Positions 35,242 through 44,898 of a stretch of 64,000 nt of DNA are shown piece after piece. The notes under the pieces were generated by a model. It did not search any database, was not told the origin of the DNA, and saw only the letters and a list, made by a program, of their open reading frames with translations. Position 1 is the stretch's first letter. Every line of letters starts with the position of its first letter. The stretch covers positions 82,374 to 146,373 of the forward strand of contig JADJHD010000013.1 in the NCBI GenBank assembly GCA_016707705.1, given 5' to 3'. The position numbers and the translations under genes were made by a program. Source of the stretch: Bacteroidales bacterium (GTDB lineage: Bacteria > Bacteroidota > Bacteroidia > Bacteroidales > UBA4417).

Positions 35242-37152
35242 TTACTTGGAAACAACCTTAAATTCAGTTCTGCGGTTGCTGGCCCTGCCTTCAGGTGTAT
35301 CGTTGGATTCCATTGGCACCGATTTTCCATAGCCTTTGGCTGAAAGTCGCTGAGCAGGAATTCCCTTTTCCAACAGGTATTTGAAAACGGAATTTGCCCT
35401 GTTCTGCGATAGCTCGAGATTATGGGCATCAGTCCCGACATTATCGGTATGACCTCCGATTTCAATAACCATAGATGGGTTCCGCTTAAGAAACTCAAGC
35501 AGTTTATCAAGTTCAGCCATTGATTCAGGCTGAAGTTCATATTTATCGGTAGCAAAGAAAATATTCCTCAGGACAACCTTTTCCCCCACAGCAACAGGCT
35601 GCATCGGGACTTCAAGGGTCAGAGGACTTTTTACAACTTCTTCTGCCTTCATGCTAAAATTTCTGGAATAGAAAAGATAGCCCTTGCAGGAAACATTCAA
35701 AGCATAATCCTGATCGACAGGCAGGGATAAAATAAAACTTCCGTCAGCAGCATCTGAAACCGAGCTAACGACCACCTTGCCGGTTTTGAGGTCTATCAGT
35801 TCGAAATCAGCTGAAAGAGGATGATGATCTGTTTTATCAAACACCAGTCCCTTGACATAGGAAACGTGAGCCGGCCTGACCTCCTGAGGGAGTTCAAATC
35901 GATAAATATCGATATTTCCAAAACCGCCATCCTTAGCAGAAGAGATATATGCAGCATCACCACCTGTATTGATGACGAGGTTGATTTCATCATTTTTGGT
36001 ATTCACCGGATAACCGATATTGGTTGGAACTGACCATTTACCTGAAGGATCCAATCGTGAAATAAAAAGGTCGGCACCACCCATTCCGGGGAGTCCGTTT
36101 GAAGAGAAGTAGAGCGTCCGTCCATCCTGGTGGATAAATGGAGCCATCTCCTCTCCTGTTGAGTTGATTGGTTCTCCCAGATTTTGCGGCTGACTCCAGG
36201 AACCGTCATCCTGAAGGACAGATTTCCAGATATCAGAACCACCAAAACCGCCCCGACGAGTGCTAACAAAGTAAAGAGTGCGTCCGTCAGCTGAAAGGCA
36301 TGGCTGGGAGTCCCAGGCAGTTGAGTTCAGGATATCCCCAAGATTCTCCGGTTCTGACCACTGACTTCCACGACGATGAGAAACATAAAGGTCACAGGAA
36401 CCATAGGAATCACGCCTGCTGCAACAAGTCATATAAATTGACATCCCATCTGGGGAAAGGCACATAGCTCCCTGATTTCCGGGAGAATTAACCGGAGGTG
36501 ACATTTCAATGGCAGGATTCCAGGGACCTTCCTTCTTTCTTGCAAAATAGAAACTCTCATGTCCGGCAAGTTCCTTTTCCCTGCGGGTAAAGAACATCAG
36601 TTCCTCGTCCAGGGAAACAGAATTAATATATTCAGATCCTTCAGAGTTGATATTTGGACCAAGGTTAACCGGGTTAAAAGCAACCGGGTGACTTTTCAAT
36701 TCCTTTCTGACATCGCAAAGAGTCATATTGCGCTCCGACTTCCTGATTTCTGTCTGGCTTTTAGGCAAGAATCCAAGATAAATAGCATAATTTCTCTTTG
36801 CATCATCGTATCGTTCCAACTCAAATTGAAGATTAGCCATTATATAGAAAGCAGGAGGAAATTCTGTTGAATCGATGGACACTGCCTGAGTATAGGCATC
36901 AATGGCTTTATCAGGTTGCTTGAGGTCATAAAAGATATCACCCTTAAGGAGATAGGCATTAACGTAGCTGGGATCCTCCTTAAGCACCTCTTCAATTTGC
37001 CTGACAGCCAGAGTGTAATCCCTTCTGCCATAGGCTTGCTCCGCTTTTTCAAAAAGCCGGTCAGCCTTGGGATTTGTTCCTTCCTGTGCTAGTGCATAAC
37101 CAGCCGGAAACGATAGGATTATCAGCAGGAATATTTTCGTAAAAAAACGCAT
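35242..37152 (-). CDS. OmpA-family protein with TPR, PD40 propeller and CRD domains (PorE-like)
   Basis: This 636-residue envelope protein has a signal peptide (KIFLLIILSFPAGYALAQ, no lipobox). TPR repeats lie at about 28-130 (ADRLFEKAEQAYGRRDYTLA, AYLLKGDIFYDLKQPDKAI). A WD40/PD40-type propeller spans about 170-420 (DGRTLYFVSTRRGGFGGSDIW, DGRTLYFSSNGLPGMGGADLF). A carboxypeptidase-regulatory-like domain sits at about 428-510 (VKGLVFDKTDHHPLSADFEL), and a C-terminal OmpA peptidoglycan-binding domain at about 524-636 (IEIGGHTDNVGTDAHNLELS, RASNRRTEFKV). This order is that of PorE, which anchors the T9SS to the cell wall. Other OmpA proteins share it, so the name is tentative. A TACCTTAG box (37168-37175) lies 15 bases upstream. 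Confidence 0.88.
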   Translation of the reverse strand: MRFFTKIFLLIILSFPAGYALAQEGTNPKADRLFEKAEQAYGRRDYTLAVRQIEEVLKEDPSYVNAYLLKGDIFYDLKQPDKAIDAYTQAVSIDSTEFPPAFYIMANLQFELERYDDAKRNYAIYLGFLPKSQTEIRKSERNMTLCDVRKELKSHPVAFNPVNLGPNINSEGSEYINSVSLDEELMFFTRREKELAGHESFYFARKKEGPWNPAIEMSPPVNSPGNQGAMCLSPDGMSIYMTCCSRRDSYGSCDLYVSHRRGSQWSEPENLGDILNSTAWDSQPCLSADGRTLYFVSTRRGGFGGSDIWKSVLQDDGSWSQPQNLGEPINSTGEEMAPFIHQDGRTLYFSSNGLPGMGGADLFISRLDPSGKWSVPTNIGYPVNTKNDEINLVINTGGDAAYISSAKDGGFGNIDIYRFELPQEVRPAHVSYVKGLVFDKTDHHPLSADFELIDLKTGKVVVSSVSDAADGSFILSLPVDQDYALNVSCKGYLFYSRNFSMKAEEVVKSPLTLEVPMQPVAVGEKVVLRNIFFATDKYELQPESMAELDKLLEFLKRNPSMVIEIGGHTDNVGTDAHNLELSQNRANSVFKYLLEKGIPAQRLSAKGYGKSVPMESNDTPEGRASNRRTEFKVVSK

Positions 37153-37167
37153 CTGAAGAAATTTGTG

Positions 37168-37175
37168 GCTAAGGT
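37168..37175 (-). promoter_or_regulatory. Possible -7 box of the PorE-like gene (TACCTTAG)
   Basis: One mismatch to TAnnTTTG, 15 bases before the ATG. Position fits; sequence is weaker than the other boxes. Confidence 0.4.
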
Positions 37176-37402
37176 AATTAAGAATGAGGTTCTTTCTGGA
37201 TTATAGAAACAGACATATAGATAACGCATGAATACCAAAGGAATTTCAAAGGATAAAAAATAATATTTCAGGATACTTAATAAACCCTTTTTTGCAGAGC
37301 TGCTAAAACCTAAAATGGAGTTTAAATTCAGAGGTCAATGATTTATTCAAACACCTTTCACTTTTTCACAATAAAATACGGAATCACATAAGCCGGATTC
37401 AA

Positions 37403-37434
37403 TTTTGTAAGTCATCGGCAGTCTTGTATATTTG
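37403..37434 (+). promoter_or_regulatory. Promoter of the GH109-like gene (TTTTG-N19-TATATTTG)
   Basis: A -33 TTTTG (37403-37407) is followed after 19 bases by TATATTTG (37427-37434), a full match to the Bacteroidota promoter. It lies 20 bases before the ATG at 37455. Confidence 0.8.
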
Positions 37435-37454
37435 ACTATTCAAACCCTGCTATC

Positions 37455-38318
37455 ATGTCGAAACAAAACAAGAACAGCCGTCGTAATTTTATTAAGATGA
37501 CCGCCATGGGTGGTGCGGCATTGAGCCTGAGTCCGCTCACTGCAGCTATTCCAGGAATAGACCCTGAAATCGGGAACAATGAAGTTTCTGAACCGCGGCT
37601 GGCAGAGGCTCCCGGTACCCGCAAATCAGTTATGGGACTGAAGTGCGATCCCATACCAATAGTCAGGATAGGTCTGATTGGACTGGGGATGCGCGGGAAT
37701 GAAGCCGTGAGGAGACTCATTCAGATTGAAGGAGTTGAAATAAAAGCCATTGCCGACAGAGTGCCAGCATATATTAAGGAAGCCAGCGCAAAACTCGCGG
37801 AGGCAGGAAAACCAGCTGCCACCGAATATCAGGAAGAAGAGGACTGGAAAAAGATATGTGAGCGCGACGACATCGACCTTATTTATACCTGCACCCCCTG
37901 GTATCTGCATACCCCAATTGCAGTGTATGCGATGAAGCAGGGAAAGCATGCTGCCATTGAGGTGCCGGGCGCCACCACTTTGGCTGAGTGCTGGGAACTG
38001 GTGAACACAGCAGAGGAAACCCAACGGCATTGCATGATGCTTGAGAACTGCTGCTATGATTTCTTTGAAATGGCCACCCTCAATATGGCAAGGAATGGGG
38101 TTTTCGGAGATATTTATTATGGTGAGGGAGCCTATAACCATGACCTTCGCTGGCTGAAATTTGCCAAACCAGAAGACGGAGGTTATTATAACAGATGGAG
38201 GCTGGAATACAGCAAGCATCATACAGGCAATCTATACCCAACTCATGGCTTGGGTCCGGTAGCGCAGATCATGGGAATCAACCGCGGGGATCGCTTCGAT
38301 TATCTCTCCTCAAATTAA
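37455..38318 (+). CDS. Gfo/Idh/MocA oxidoreductase of GH109 type, 5' part up to in-frame stop
   Basis: The first 287 residues of what would be a 475-residue protein. It begins with a twin-arginine signal (SRRNFIKMTAMGGAALSLSP), so it is probably folded before export. The NAD-binding Rossmann motif is IGLIGLGMRGNEAV. Then come CTPWYLHTPIAVYAMKQGKH, EVPGATTLAECW, NCCYDFFEMATLNMARNGVFG and HHTGNLYPTHGLGPVAQIMG, all typical of GH109 (NAD-dependent alpha-N-acetylgalactosaminidase-like). It stops at TAA (38316-38318) in the middle of the conserved FDYLSSN-x-TQQRGMT segment. The next codons continue the family in the same frame, so one C-to-T change (CAA to TAA) would explain the break. Confidence 0.85.
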   Translation: MSKQNKNSRRNFIKMTAMGGAALSLSPLTAAIPGIDPEIGNNEVSEPRLAEAPGTRKSVMGLKCDPIPIVRIGLIGLGMRGNEAVRRLIQIEGVEIKAIADRVPAYIKEASAKLAEAGKPAATEYQEEEDWKKICERDDIDLIYTCTPWYLHTPIAVYAMKQGKHAAIEVPGATTLAECWELVNTAEETQRHCMMLENCCYDFFEMATLNMARNGVFGDIYYGEGAYNHDLRWLKFAKPEDGGYYNRWRLEYSKHHTGNLYPTHGLGPVAQIMGINRGDRFDYLSSN

Positions 38319-38333
38319 ACTCAGCAAAGAGGA

Positions 38334-38882
38334 ATGACCCTGTATGCCATTGAAAAATATGGTAAGGACTCGCCGGATGCACTACAGGAATACAAGCTGG
38401 GAGATATGAATACAACGGTAATTCATACTGCTAAGGGTAAAACCATTATGATTCAGCACGACACAACCTCTCCCCGTCCTTACAGCCGTATCCATCTCGT
38501 AAGCGGGACCAGGGGAATGGCTGTAAAATATCCCGAGGAGAGCATTGCATTGGAACCCAGCGGACATTCCTTTTTAAAGAAGGAAGATTTTGTCCAGCTT
38601 ATGAAAAAGTGGGAGCACCCTCTTGCAAGGCAGATTGGTGAAAAAGCAAAGCAGGTAGGCGGACATGGAGGTATGGACTTTATCATGGATTATCGTCTGA
38701 TTTATTGTCTGCGCAAGGGACTGCCTCTCGATCAGGATGTATATGATGCAGCAGCCTGGTCGAGTATCATAGAGTTGAGTGAAAAGTCAGTATTGAAAAA
38801 TGGAGCCTCCATGGAGATCCCTGATTTCACAAGGGGAGCATGGAAGTCTGCAGAGCCATGGCCTGTAGTAACCATTGAATAA
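38334..38882 (+). CDS. GH109-type oxidoreductase, 3' part after in-frame stop
   Basis: Continues the previous piece in the same frame, five codons after the stop. It carries the C-terminal half of the family: YKLGDMNTTVIHTAKGKTIM, IQHDTTSPRPYSRIHLVSG, GGHGGMDFIMDYRLIYCL, LPLDQDVYDAAAWSSIIELS and SVLKNGASMEIPDFTRG. There is no reason to treat it as a separate gene; the ATG at 38334 is just an internal Met. Unless the stop is a sequencing error or is read through, the enzyme is lost. A terminator-like hairpin follows at 38952-38986. Confidence 0.85.
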   Translation: MTLYAIEKYGKDSPDALQEYKLGDMNTTVIHTAKGKTIMIQHDTTSPRPYSRIHLVSGTRGMAVKYPEESIALEPSGHSFLKKEDFVQLMKKWEHPLARQIGEKAKQVGGHGGMDFIMDYRLIYCLRKGLPLDQDVYDAAAWSSIIELSEKSVLKNGASMEIPDFTRGAWKSAEPWPVVTIE

Positions 38883-38951
38883 GATTAATCCGGAACTGCC
38901 GGGAATGCAAATTAATAATCCCTGAGCAACAAGCTAATGGGATCAAAACGA

Positions 38952-38986
38952 ATAAGGTGCAAGAGTATTTATCTTTTGCACCTTAT
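38952..38986. terminator. Bidirectional terminator between convergent genes
   Basis: ATAAGGTGCAA (38952-38962) pairs with TTGCACCTTAT (38976-38986). It lies between the GH109-type gene and the beta-barrel gene on the other strand, whose stop is 25 bases away. Confidence 0.7.
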
Positions 38987-39010
38987 ATTATTATAGAGGG
39001 ATGTGTTGGT

Positions 39011-39727
39011 TTATGGATTGAACATCAGCCCAACCTGAACCCCAAGGTAAAAGTTATGTGATGATTTATAGATATCACTTGCATTAGGAATCTGGTATGC
39101 ACTTGCATTGATATCAAGCAGTCCGAGTGCAGCCTGGTACGAGACCATCATTCTGAAGTTGTCGGCGGTACGCATGGAATAGATGTTGGTAAATCCCAAG
39201 TTCAACATTATATCAAAAGGCTTGTACCAGTCCGAAACATCTTTCTTACCTTCCATCAGGTACTGAGGATTGGGTAAGGCTTCGCCATCTTCACGTGAAT
39301 ATTTCTGACTGGCAGAAGTAAGGAACATCAGTTGTGGACCAAAAGTCAGCCAGCAAGGATGCCTTGGATCACAGAGTTGCTTCATGCCAAGAATAGGAAC
39401 CTGGATATAATTGAAGCTCACTTTTCGTGTAGCTGTTGCACCTTTCTGTTCACCCTGATAACTCTGTCCCAGATTGCCAAATCCAAGTCCTGTAGAGAAT
39501 CCATACTCATTATCAATAAAATGGCTCAGTCCAATATTGGCAAGGAGTCCGAACTTGGTTCCATAATCCAATTCAGGGTTACCATAGGCATTTTGATTAA
39601 TGATCCATGTGCTGCTTAAGCCTGCACTGGTAGTTAGCCAGGTCGATTTAGCAGGCTGAGCCTTGATTGAGAGGCTGAAGCAGAATAGTAAAATAATGGA
39701 CAGGGAAATAATTTGCAAATTCTTCAT
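39011..39727 (-). CDS. Outer-membrane beta-barrel protein
   Basis: The 238-residue protein has a signal peptide (LQIISLSIILLFCFSLSIKAQ). The mature part shows alternating amphipathic strands (WLTTSAGLSSTWIIN, GTKFGLLANIGLSHFID, YGFSTGLGFGNLG, KVSFNYIQVPILGMK, WLTFGPQLMFLTSA) and the typical final strand NFYLGVQVGLMFNP with a near-terminal Phe for BAM recognition. It belongs to the small PorT/OMP_b-brl family of Bacteroidota barrels. No function can be named. It is converged on by the GH109-type gene; the 1-kb region upstream is empty of genes. Confidence 0.85.
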   Translation of the reverse strand: MKNLQIISLSIILLFCFSLSIKAQPAKSTWLTTSAGLSSTWIINQNAYGNPELDYGTKFGLLANIGLSHFIDNEYGFSTGLGFGNLGQSYQGEQKGATATRKVSFNYIQVPILGMKQLCDPRHPCWLTFGPQLMFLTSASQKYSREDGEALPNPQYLMEGKKDVSDWYKPFDIMLNLGFTNIYSMRTADNFRMMVSYQAALGLLDINASAYQIPNASDIYKSSHNFYLGVQVGLMFNP

Positions 39728-40787
39728 AAGAGCAGGGTATAGTTTTGCGGGTTGGAGAAAAGTAGAACGAGTTCAGAATTTTCTATTCAGTCATCCTTTT
39801 GATGACTTACTCTACTTAATCCAAAACTCTGAAAAAAGTAATACCAATAATAGAAATCCGGATCCATTCAAAGAAGCAGGCTTCCTTTTCCGGAACTTCT
39901 TCTGGCAATGAAATTATTTAACCGACATCCTAAATGGCAAATAATAAGACACATACACATGATGGCAATATTTTTGCTCTTATTATTAAGTGTTAAATAA
40001 GAGAGCAGATCACTTATCAGGAAACTGAAGCACCAAGTATCGAATGAGAATGCAAGACTTGCATACTTCGCAATTGCGGCTGCCTTTAGTTCTTATCTGG
40101 CAATAGAAGCAATCAGACATTACTTTGAATCATGGTCCGGACGAAGCAGAAACAGCAATTTTTGATAAAAAGAAAACTTCATACAGTAAGTACACATACA
40201 ATTCCACTGTTATCCTGATACTAGTTTTATGTTCCGGACAATTTCCTCCTCCGGGAGTGGACGCAAAACAGGAATAATGTCAAGGGCAGAAGGTATTAAC
40301 GGGCAAGAGATTTCTATTGTTTCAGAAATTCCCGGGGACTTATACGACTGCACAGATACTGACAATTCGTAGACATGGAAAATCTTTTAACAATGACTAC
40401 TAATTCAATGATCAAATTCAATAGAAATCCTGTTGAAGTTGCACTTTACTTGACAAATTGCACTTATTACGCAATATTTTTTTCAATTGACAATGCATTT
40501 ATCATTTTCTCAACACGAGTGCTGGTTAAGGGCAGCGAAAAAAGGAGTGTATTTTTTTATTTTGGTCCAAATTAAAAAAGACTGTTCAATTTTGGAATCA
40601 TATTGAATCACCATGTATTAATTTATATATCTCATTATCAATTACTTAACCACTTTGGCTTAATTATTGATTTCAAGATTACACTAAATAAGCGAGAACT
40701 AAAACCAACTACATCATAATCGTATTCCCGGAAAGAATCAATAAGCAATTACTGAGAAAGTTCTTTCCCCTCCATAAAACCCAAACT
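39728..40787. other. Gene-free region of about 1 kb
   Basis: No credible coding frame on either strand. The longest open frame (40375-40575) has no family-like features. A hairpin with one bulge (TGCTCTTATT 39975-39984 / AATAAGAGAGCA 39996-40007) is the only structure noticed. Promoters for both flanking genes must lie here. The last 20 bases form the A/C-rich leader of the next gene. Confidence 0.6.
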
Positions 40788-43700
40788 ATGAACTTAGCTA
40801 CTTTGACTATCCGAAGCCTCAGCACTGCTATTGCCTCTTCCCTACGCAGTGCCGGAAATTTCAAATTTCTCCTGGCTTTCCTTTTCATTTTCACGACATT
40901 TATCGGGTATTCAGCCAACAGGTATTCTGTGGCCTCCGGAAACTGGAATTCAACCAGCACATGGTCAACATCTTCCAATGGTGGAGCAGGAGCATCAGTG
41001 CCTGTTGCAGGTGATGTTGTATACATCGAACGAGGGAAGAATGTAACAGTGACTGTTAATGCGGCTTGCTCAGCCATCAATTATACAACAACTACTGCCA
41101 CGTCCCTTACTATTAATTCAGGTATTACGCTGACCGTTTCCGGGACAGTAACCATTCCTCGCTCAGGTTCAGGAATCAACCTTCTTGCCGTAGGGTCCGG
41201 AACATTAAATGCAGGAAGCATTGCATTTACAAGTGGTGGAGGCACCAAGAGACATGAAGTAACAATTTCAACCGGAACTGTTAATGTAACCGGAGATGTT
41301 ACTCAAACCTCAAGCTCCGGCAGTGCAACGTTTACTTTTACTGGAGCAGGCACACTGAATCTGGGAGGTGCAATATTTGGGCCATCTAATGGTGATATAG
41401 CAACAGCTGCAGGGTGCACTGTTGCATATACTGGTTCAATAGCCCAAACGATTCAAGCATATTCATATGTAAACCTGACTGCTTCAGGTTCAAATACCAA
41501 AACATTGGCTGCCAATACCAGCATAACAGGCATTCTTACAGTAAACTCAGGATCCACTCTGGCACTTTCTAATTTTACCATGGGCGGTATGACAAGCCTT
41601 GTAATGGAATGTGGTGGAACTTCTGCTTCCACTATATCCGGCACAGCACAACTGACTCTGGCAGGTAATCTTACTGTAAATGATGACGGAGCAGGTACAA
41701 GCGGAGCTACCATAAGTACTCCACTTGCTTTGGGCGCCAACAGAACTTTTACAGTTGCAGACGATGGCACTTCTGCCACTGACCTAACTATCAGTGGAAT
41801 TATCAGTGGCACGAATCTCACCATTTTAAAAGCTGGTGCCGGAACAATCACAACAACCGCAGCCAACTCCTATTCAGGTGCTACTACAATCTCAGCCGGA
41901 ATGATCAAACTGAATCCAGCTGCAAATGCTACTCCTGCCACACAATACATTATGAATGGCGGAGACCTCAGCACAGAAGGAATTACCAACAACAGAACCA
42001 TTACCAGCAGCAAAACACTTCGACTTGACCTTTCTTCAGACATTATCCTTGGCTCCAATGCACATACTCTGACATTCGCTGCAAGTAACGGAGAAACCTG
42101 GGCATCGAATCAAATGCTTACTATCACTGGTTGGGCAGGATCATACAATGGCACTGCCGGAACAGCAGGCAAAATTTTCTTTGGAAATTCAGCAAGTGGC
42201 TTAACATCACAGCAGCTTTCCAAAATACAATTCTTTAATGGCACATCCTATTTCCCTGCGATGCTGCTCTCAACAGGTCAATTGGTACCCTATGCACTCA
42301 GCATAGCCACAGGAACAATCTCTGGTTCACCATTCTGTGAAGGAGAAACTGCAATCAGTGTACCGTTCACCTACAGTGCTTCATCATTCACAGGAGCAAC
42401 CTTTACTGCCCAGCTGTCAAGTGCAGCCGGATCCTTTACATCTCCTGTTACCCTACAGAACGTTACATCCGACAATAGCGGTTCACAGAGCATCAGTGTC
42501 ACCATTCCTTCAGGAACGGCACAGGGTTCAGCATATCGTATCCGCGTTGTAAGCAACACACCGGCAGTTACAGGAACCGACAACGGATCAAACCTAACGG
42601 TTAACGCTCTGCCTGCAGCAGCCGGCTCAATCAGTGGTTCATCCACAGTTTGCCAGAGCCAAAGCAGTGTTTCCTATTCAGTTGGAAGCATCGCCAATGC
42701 CAGCAGTTATACCTGGGCTTATTCAGGAACAGGCGCAACCATTACAGGCAGCAGCAATAGTGTTACTATCAGTTTCGCAGCCAATGCAACCGCAGGAAAC
42801 CTGACTGTACAGGGAAGCAATACATGCGGCACTGGTACTGTATCAGCTAACTTCCCGATTTCAGTAAATAACTTACCAGATGCAGCAGGATCCATTAGCG
42901 GAAGCACTCTGGTATCACAGGGACAAAATAACGTAGCCTACTCAGTAGGTACAATAGCTAATGCAACATCTTATGTATGGGGTTATACCGGAACAGGTGC
43001 TACCATCACGGGAAGTGGCAACAGCGTTACTATATCATTCTCCGGCTCAGCAAGCAGTGGTAATGTTACCGTTATGGGAAACAACAGCTGCGGCAACGGA
43101 GCATCCTCATCATTTGCAGTAACTGTTGCTGGAAATAAAACCAGCGCTGCCGATGGCAGTTGGTACACAGCATCAAGCTGGAGTCCTTCTGGTGTACCCG
43201 GAACCACTGATAATGTAACTATTTCACATAACATCACAGTAGACGATCTTCCAACCGGAATCTGTAATAACCTGACTATTTCAAACACAGGATCACTTCA
43301 GATTTATGGAGGATTATCACTCACTGTAAACGGAACTCTTACAAACAATGCAGGAATTTATGGCCTTACCCTGAATTCTGAAGCTTCACTGCTGAATAAC
43401 AGCAGCTCAGTTGATGCAACTGTTGTAAAATACATTGCAAATGACAACAAATGGCATTTCCTGTCATCACCAGTTGCCAATCAGGATATCTGGCCGGAAT
43501 TTGCTCCAAACCCCGGTAGTGGATTAAACTTTGGAACTACCTGGAACTGGGACTTCTATTATTGGAATCCGAACTCAAGTCTTACCACTGGCCTTTACTG
43601 GGTTAACCTCAGAAAGAACACAGCAGGAGATTATAATGATAATAATGTAGATCAGGCAGGAAGCTATGCAGGTTTTGGAACTACAACACCCGCAGAATTC

Positions 43701-44795
43701 ACAACCGGAAGAGGATACCTCGTTGCCTACAACAACAACTGGAATCCCGCAACAGGTTCACCAACCGATCATTACTTCTCCGGAAGCCTTCATTCAGGAG
43801 CAGTAAACAAGGCAGTCGTTATCGGAGCAAACAACTTCAACCTGGTTGGCAATCCTTTCGCAAGTTCACTCGACTGGAAAGCAAGCAGTGGCTGGGCTCG
43901 CACTGATCTTGAAGCCAATGGCGGCGGATACGATTACTGGGTATACAACGACAATCTTGCAACCGGTAATTATGGTGTATTCAATTCAGCAGGAACAGCC
44001 GGAACCAATGGCGTTAGCAGATATATTGCACCTCAGCAGGCCTTCTTTGTAAGAGCAGCTGCTGATGGAAATCTTGGAATGGACTTCGGTGCAAGAGCTC
44101 ACAGCTCACAATCCTTCCTGAAAACCACAGATGCAGAAAACAGCTTTATCCGTCTGAAATTCAGTACTGATGCCAACACATTCAGTGATGAAATGATAGT
44201 AGAATTTGACCCAGCCTTCAACAATGGTGGAAGTGCCAAGTTCTGGAGCTTCTATACCGAAGCACCTGAGATTTTCTCAGAAAAGGATGGCAACAGTTAT
44301 TCAATTGACAGGTATAGCAACACAGAGGAAGACGTAGTCATTAACCTTGGAGTTAAGACCGGAGTTGAAGCCAACTATACTATCTCAGCCACCAACATTG
44401 CTGATTTCACACTAAGCAGCAAGGTGATTCTGGAAGATATGGAAACCGGAAAAATCACTGACCTCAAGAAAACAAACTCCTATAGCTTCAGTGCTGGCGC
44501 CGGTGACAACAGAAACCGTTTCAGGCTAATGATTGGAAGCACCAATGGAGTAAGTGATAATACGAGCAGCAATTTCAACATCTATACGAACGACAACACT
44601 GTTTATATCATTAATGAAGGTTCTTCCGCTTCATACAAGGCTACTGTTAGCAATATGATTGGACAGGTTGTAGCTGAAAAGCAAATCAACGGTAATACAT
44701 CAGAAAGAATCCAGCTTGGAAATGTACCTGGAGTATACATCGTTACTGTTAAATCAGAAGGTAAAACATTCAGCAAAAAAGTAATAATTCATTGA
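40788..44795 (+). CDS. Large T9SS type A secreted protein with beta-helix and Ig-like domains
   Basis: 1335 residues. A late signal peptide sits at about 24-46 (FLLAFLFIFTTFIGYSA). Residues about 47-480 are repetitive and beta-helix-like (GNWNSTSTWSTSSNGGAG opening, then SLTINSGITLTVSGT, ILKAGAGTITTTAANSYSGA, which recall autotransporter-type strands). Ig/PKD-like domains follow with internal repeats (GSISGSSTVCQSQ, SYTWAYSGTGATITGSSNS, repeated with small changes). A second W-rich domain has SWYTASSWSPSGVPGTTDNV, then WHFLSSPV and LVGNPFASSLDW as in the T9SS protein at 7408-11154. The end is a T9SS type A sorting domain (NFNIYTNDNTVYIIN, VSNMIGQVVAEKQI, GVYIVTVKSEGKTFSKKVII). It is followed after 103 bases by the small GAPIGGG protein gene. 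Confidence 0.9.
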   Translation: MNLATLTIRSLSTAIASSLRSAGNFKFLLAFLFIFTTFIGYSANRYSVASGNWNSTSTWSTSSNGGAGASVPVAGDVVYIERGKNVTVTVNAACSAINYTTTTATSLTINSGITLTVSGTVTIPRSGSGINLLAVGSGTLNAGSIAFTSGGGTKRHEVTISTGTVNVTGDVTQTSSSGSATFTFTGAGTLNLGGAIFGPSNGDIATAAGCTVAYTGSIAQTIQAYSYVNLTASGSNTKTLAANTSITGILTVNSGSTLALSNFTMGGMTSLVMECGGTSASTISGTAQLTLAGNLTVNDDGAGTSGATISTPLALGANRTFTVADDGTSATDLTISGIISGTNLTILKAGAGTITTTAANSYSGATTISAGMIKLNPAANATPATQYIMNGGDLSTEGITNNRTITSSKTLRLDLSSDIILGSNAHTLTFAASNGETWASNQMLTITGWAGSYNGTAGTAGKIFFGNSASGLTSQQLSKIQFFNGTSYFPAMLLSTGQLVPYALSIATGTISGSPFCEGETAISVPFTYSASSFTGATFTAQLSSAAGSFTSPVTLQNVTSDNSGSQSISVTIPSGTAQGSAYRIRVVSNTPAVTGTDNGSNLTVNALPAAAGSISGSSTVCQSQSSVSYSVGSIANASSYTWAYSGTGATITGSSNSVTISFAANATAGNLTVQGSNTCGTGTVSANFPISVNNLPDAAGSISGSTLVSQGQNNVAYSVGTIANATSYVWGYTGTGATITGSGNSVTISFSGSASSGNVTVMGNNSCGNGASSSFAVTVAGNKTSAADGSWYTASSWSPSGVPGTTDNVTISHNITVDDLPTGICNNLTISNTGSLQIYGGLSLTVNGTLTNNAGIYGLTLNSEASLLNNSSSVDATVVKYIANDNKWHFLSSPVANQDIWPEFAPNPGSGLNFGTTWNWDFYYWNPNSSLTTGLYWVNLRKNTAGDYNDNNVDQAGSYAGFGTTTPAEFTTGRGYLVAYNNNWNPATGSPTDHYFSGSLHSGAVNKAVVIGANNFNLVGNPFASSLDWKASSGWARTDLEANGGGYDYWVYNDNLATGNYGVFNSAGTAGTNGVSRYIAPQQAFFVRAAADGNLGMDFGARAHSSQSFLKTTDAENSFIRLKFSTDANTFSDEMIVEFDPAFNNGGSAKFWSFYTEAPEIFSEKDGNSYSIDRYSNTEEDVVINLGVKTGVEANYTISATNIADFTLSSKVILEDMETGKITDLKKTNSYSFSAGAGDNRNRFRLMIGSTNGVSDNTSSNFNIYTNDNTVYIINEGSSASYKATVSNMIGQVVAEKQINGNTSERIQLGNVPGVYIVTVKSEGKTFSKKVIIH

Positions 44796-44898
44796 TGCTG
44801 TTATAGTCCACTTCAGGACTAAGCGGTAAATAGCTTATAGACAGCATAAAACATTCATGAGTAACATTTGATATACTACACCAACAAGACCCACTCCG

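Noticed and set aside
40375..40575. Short open frame of 66 codons in the gene-free region
   Set aside because: No signal peptide, no family resemblance, no promoter box or leader typical of this genome, and AT-rich chance composition.
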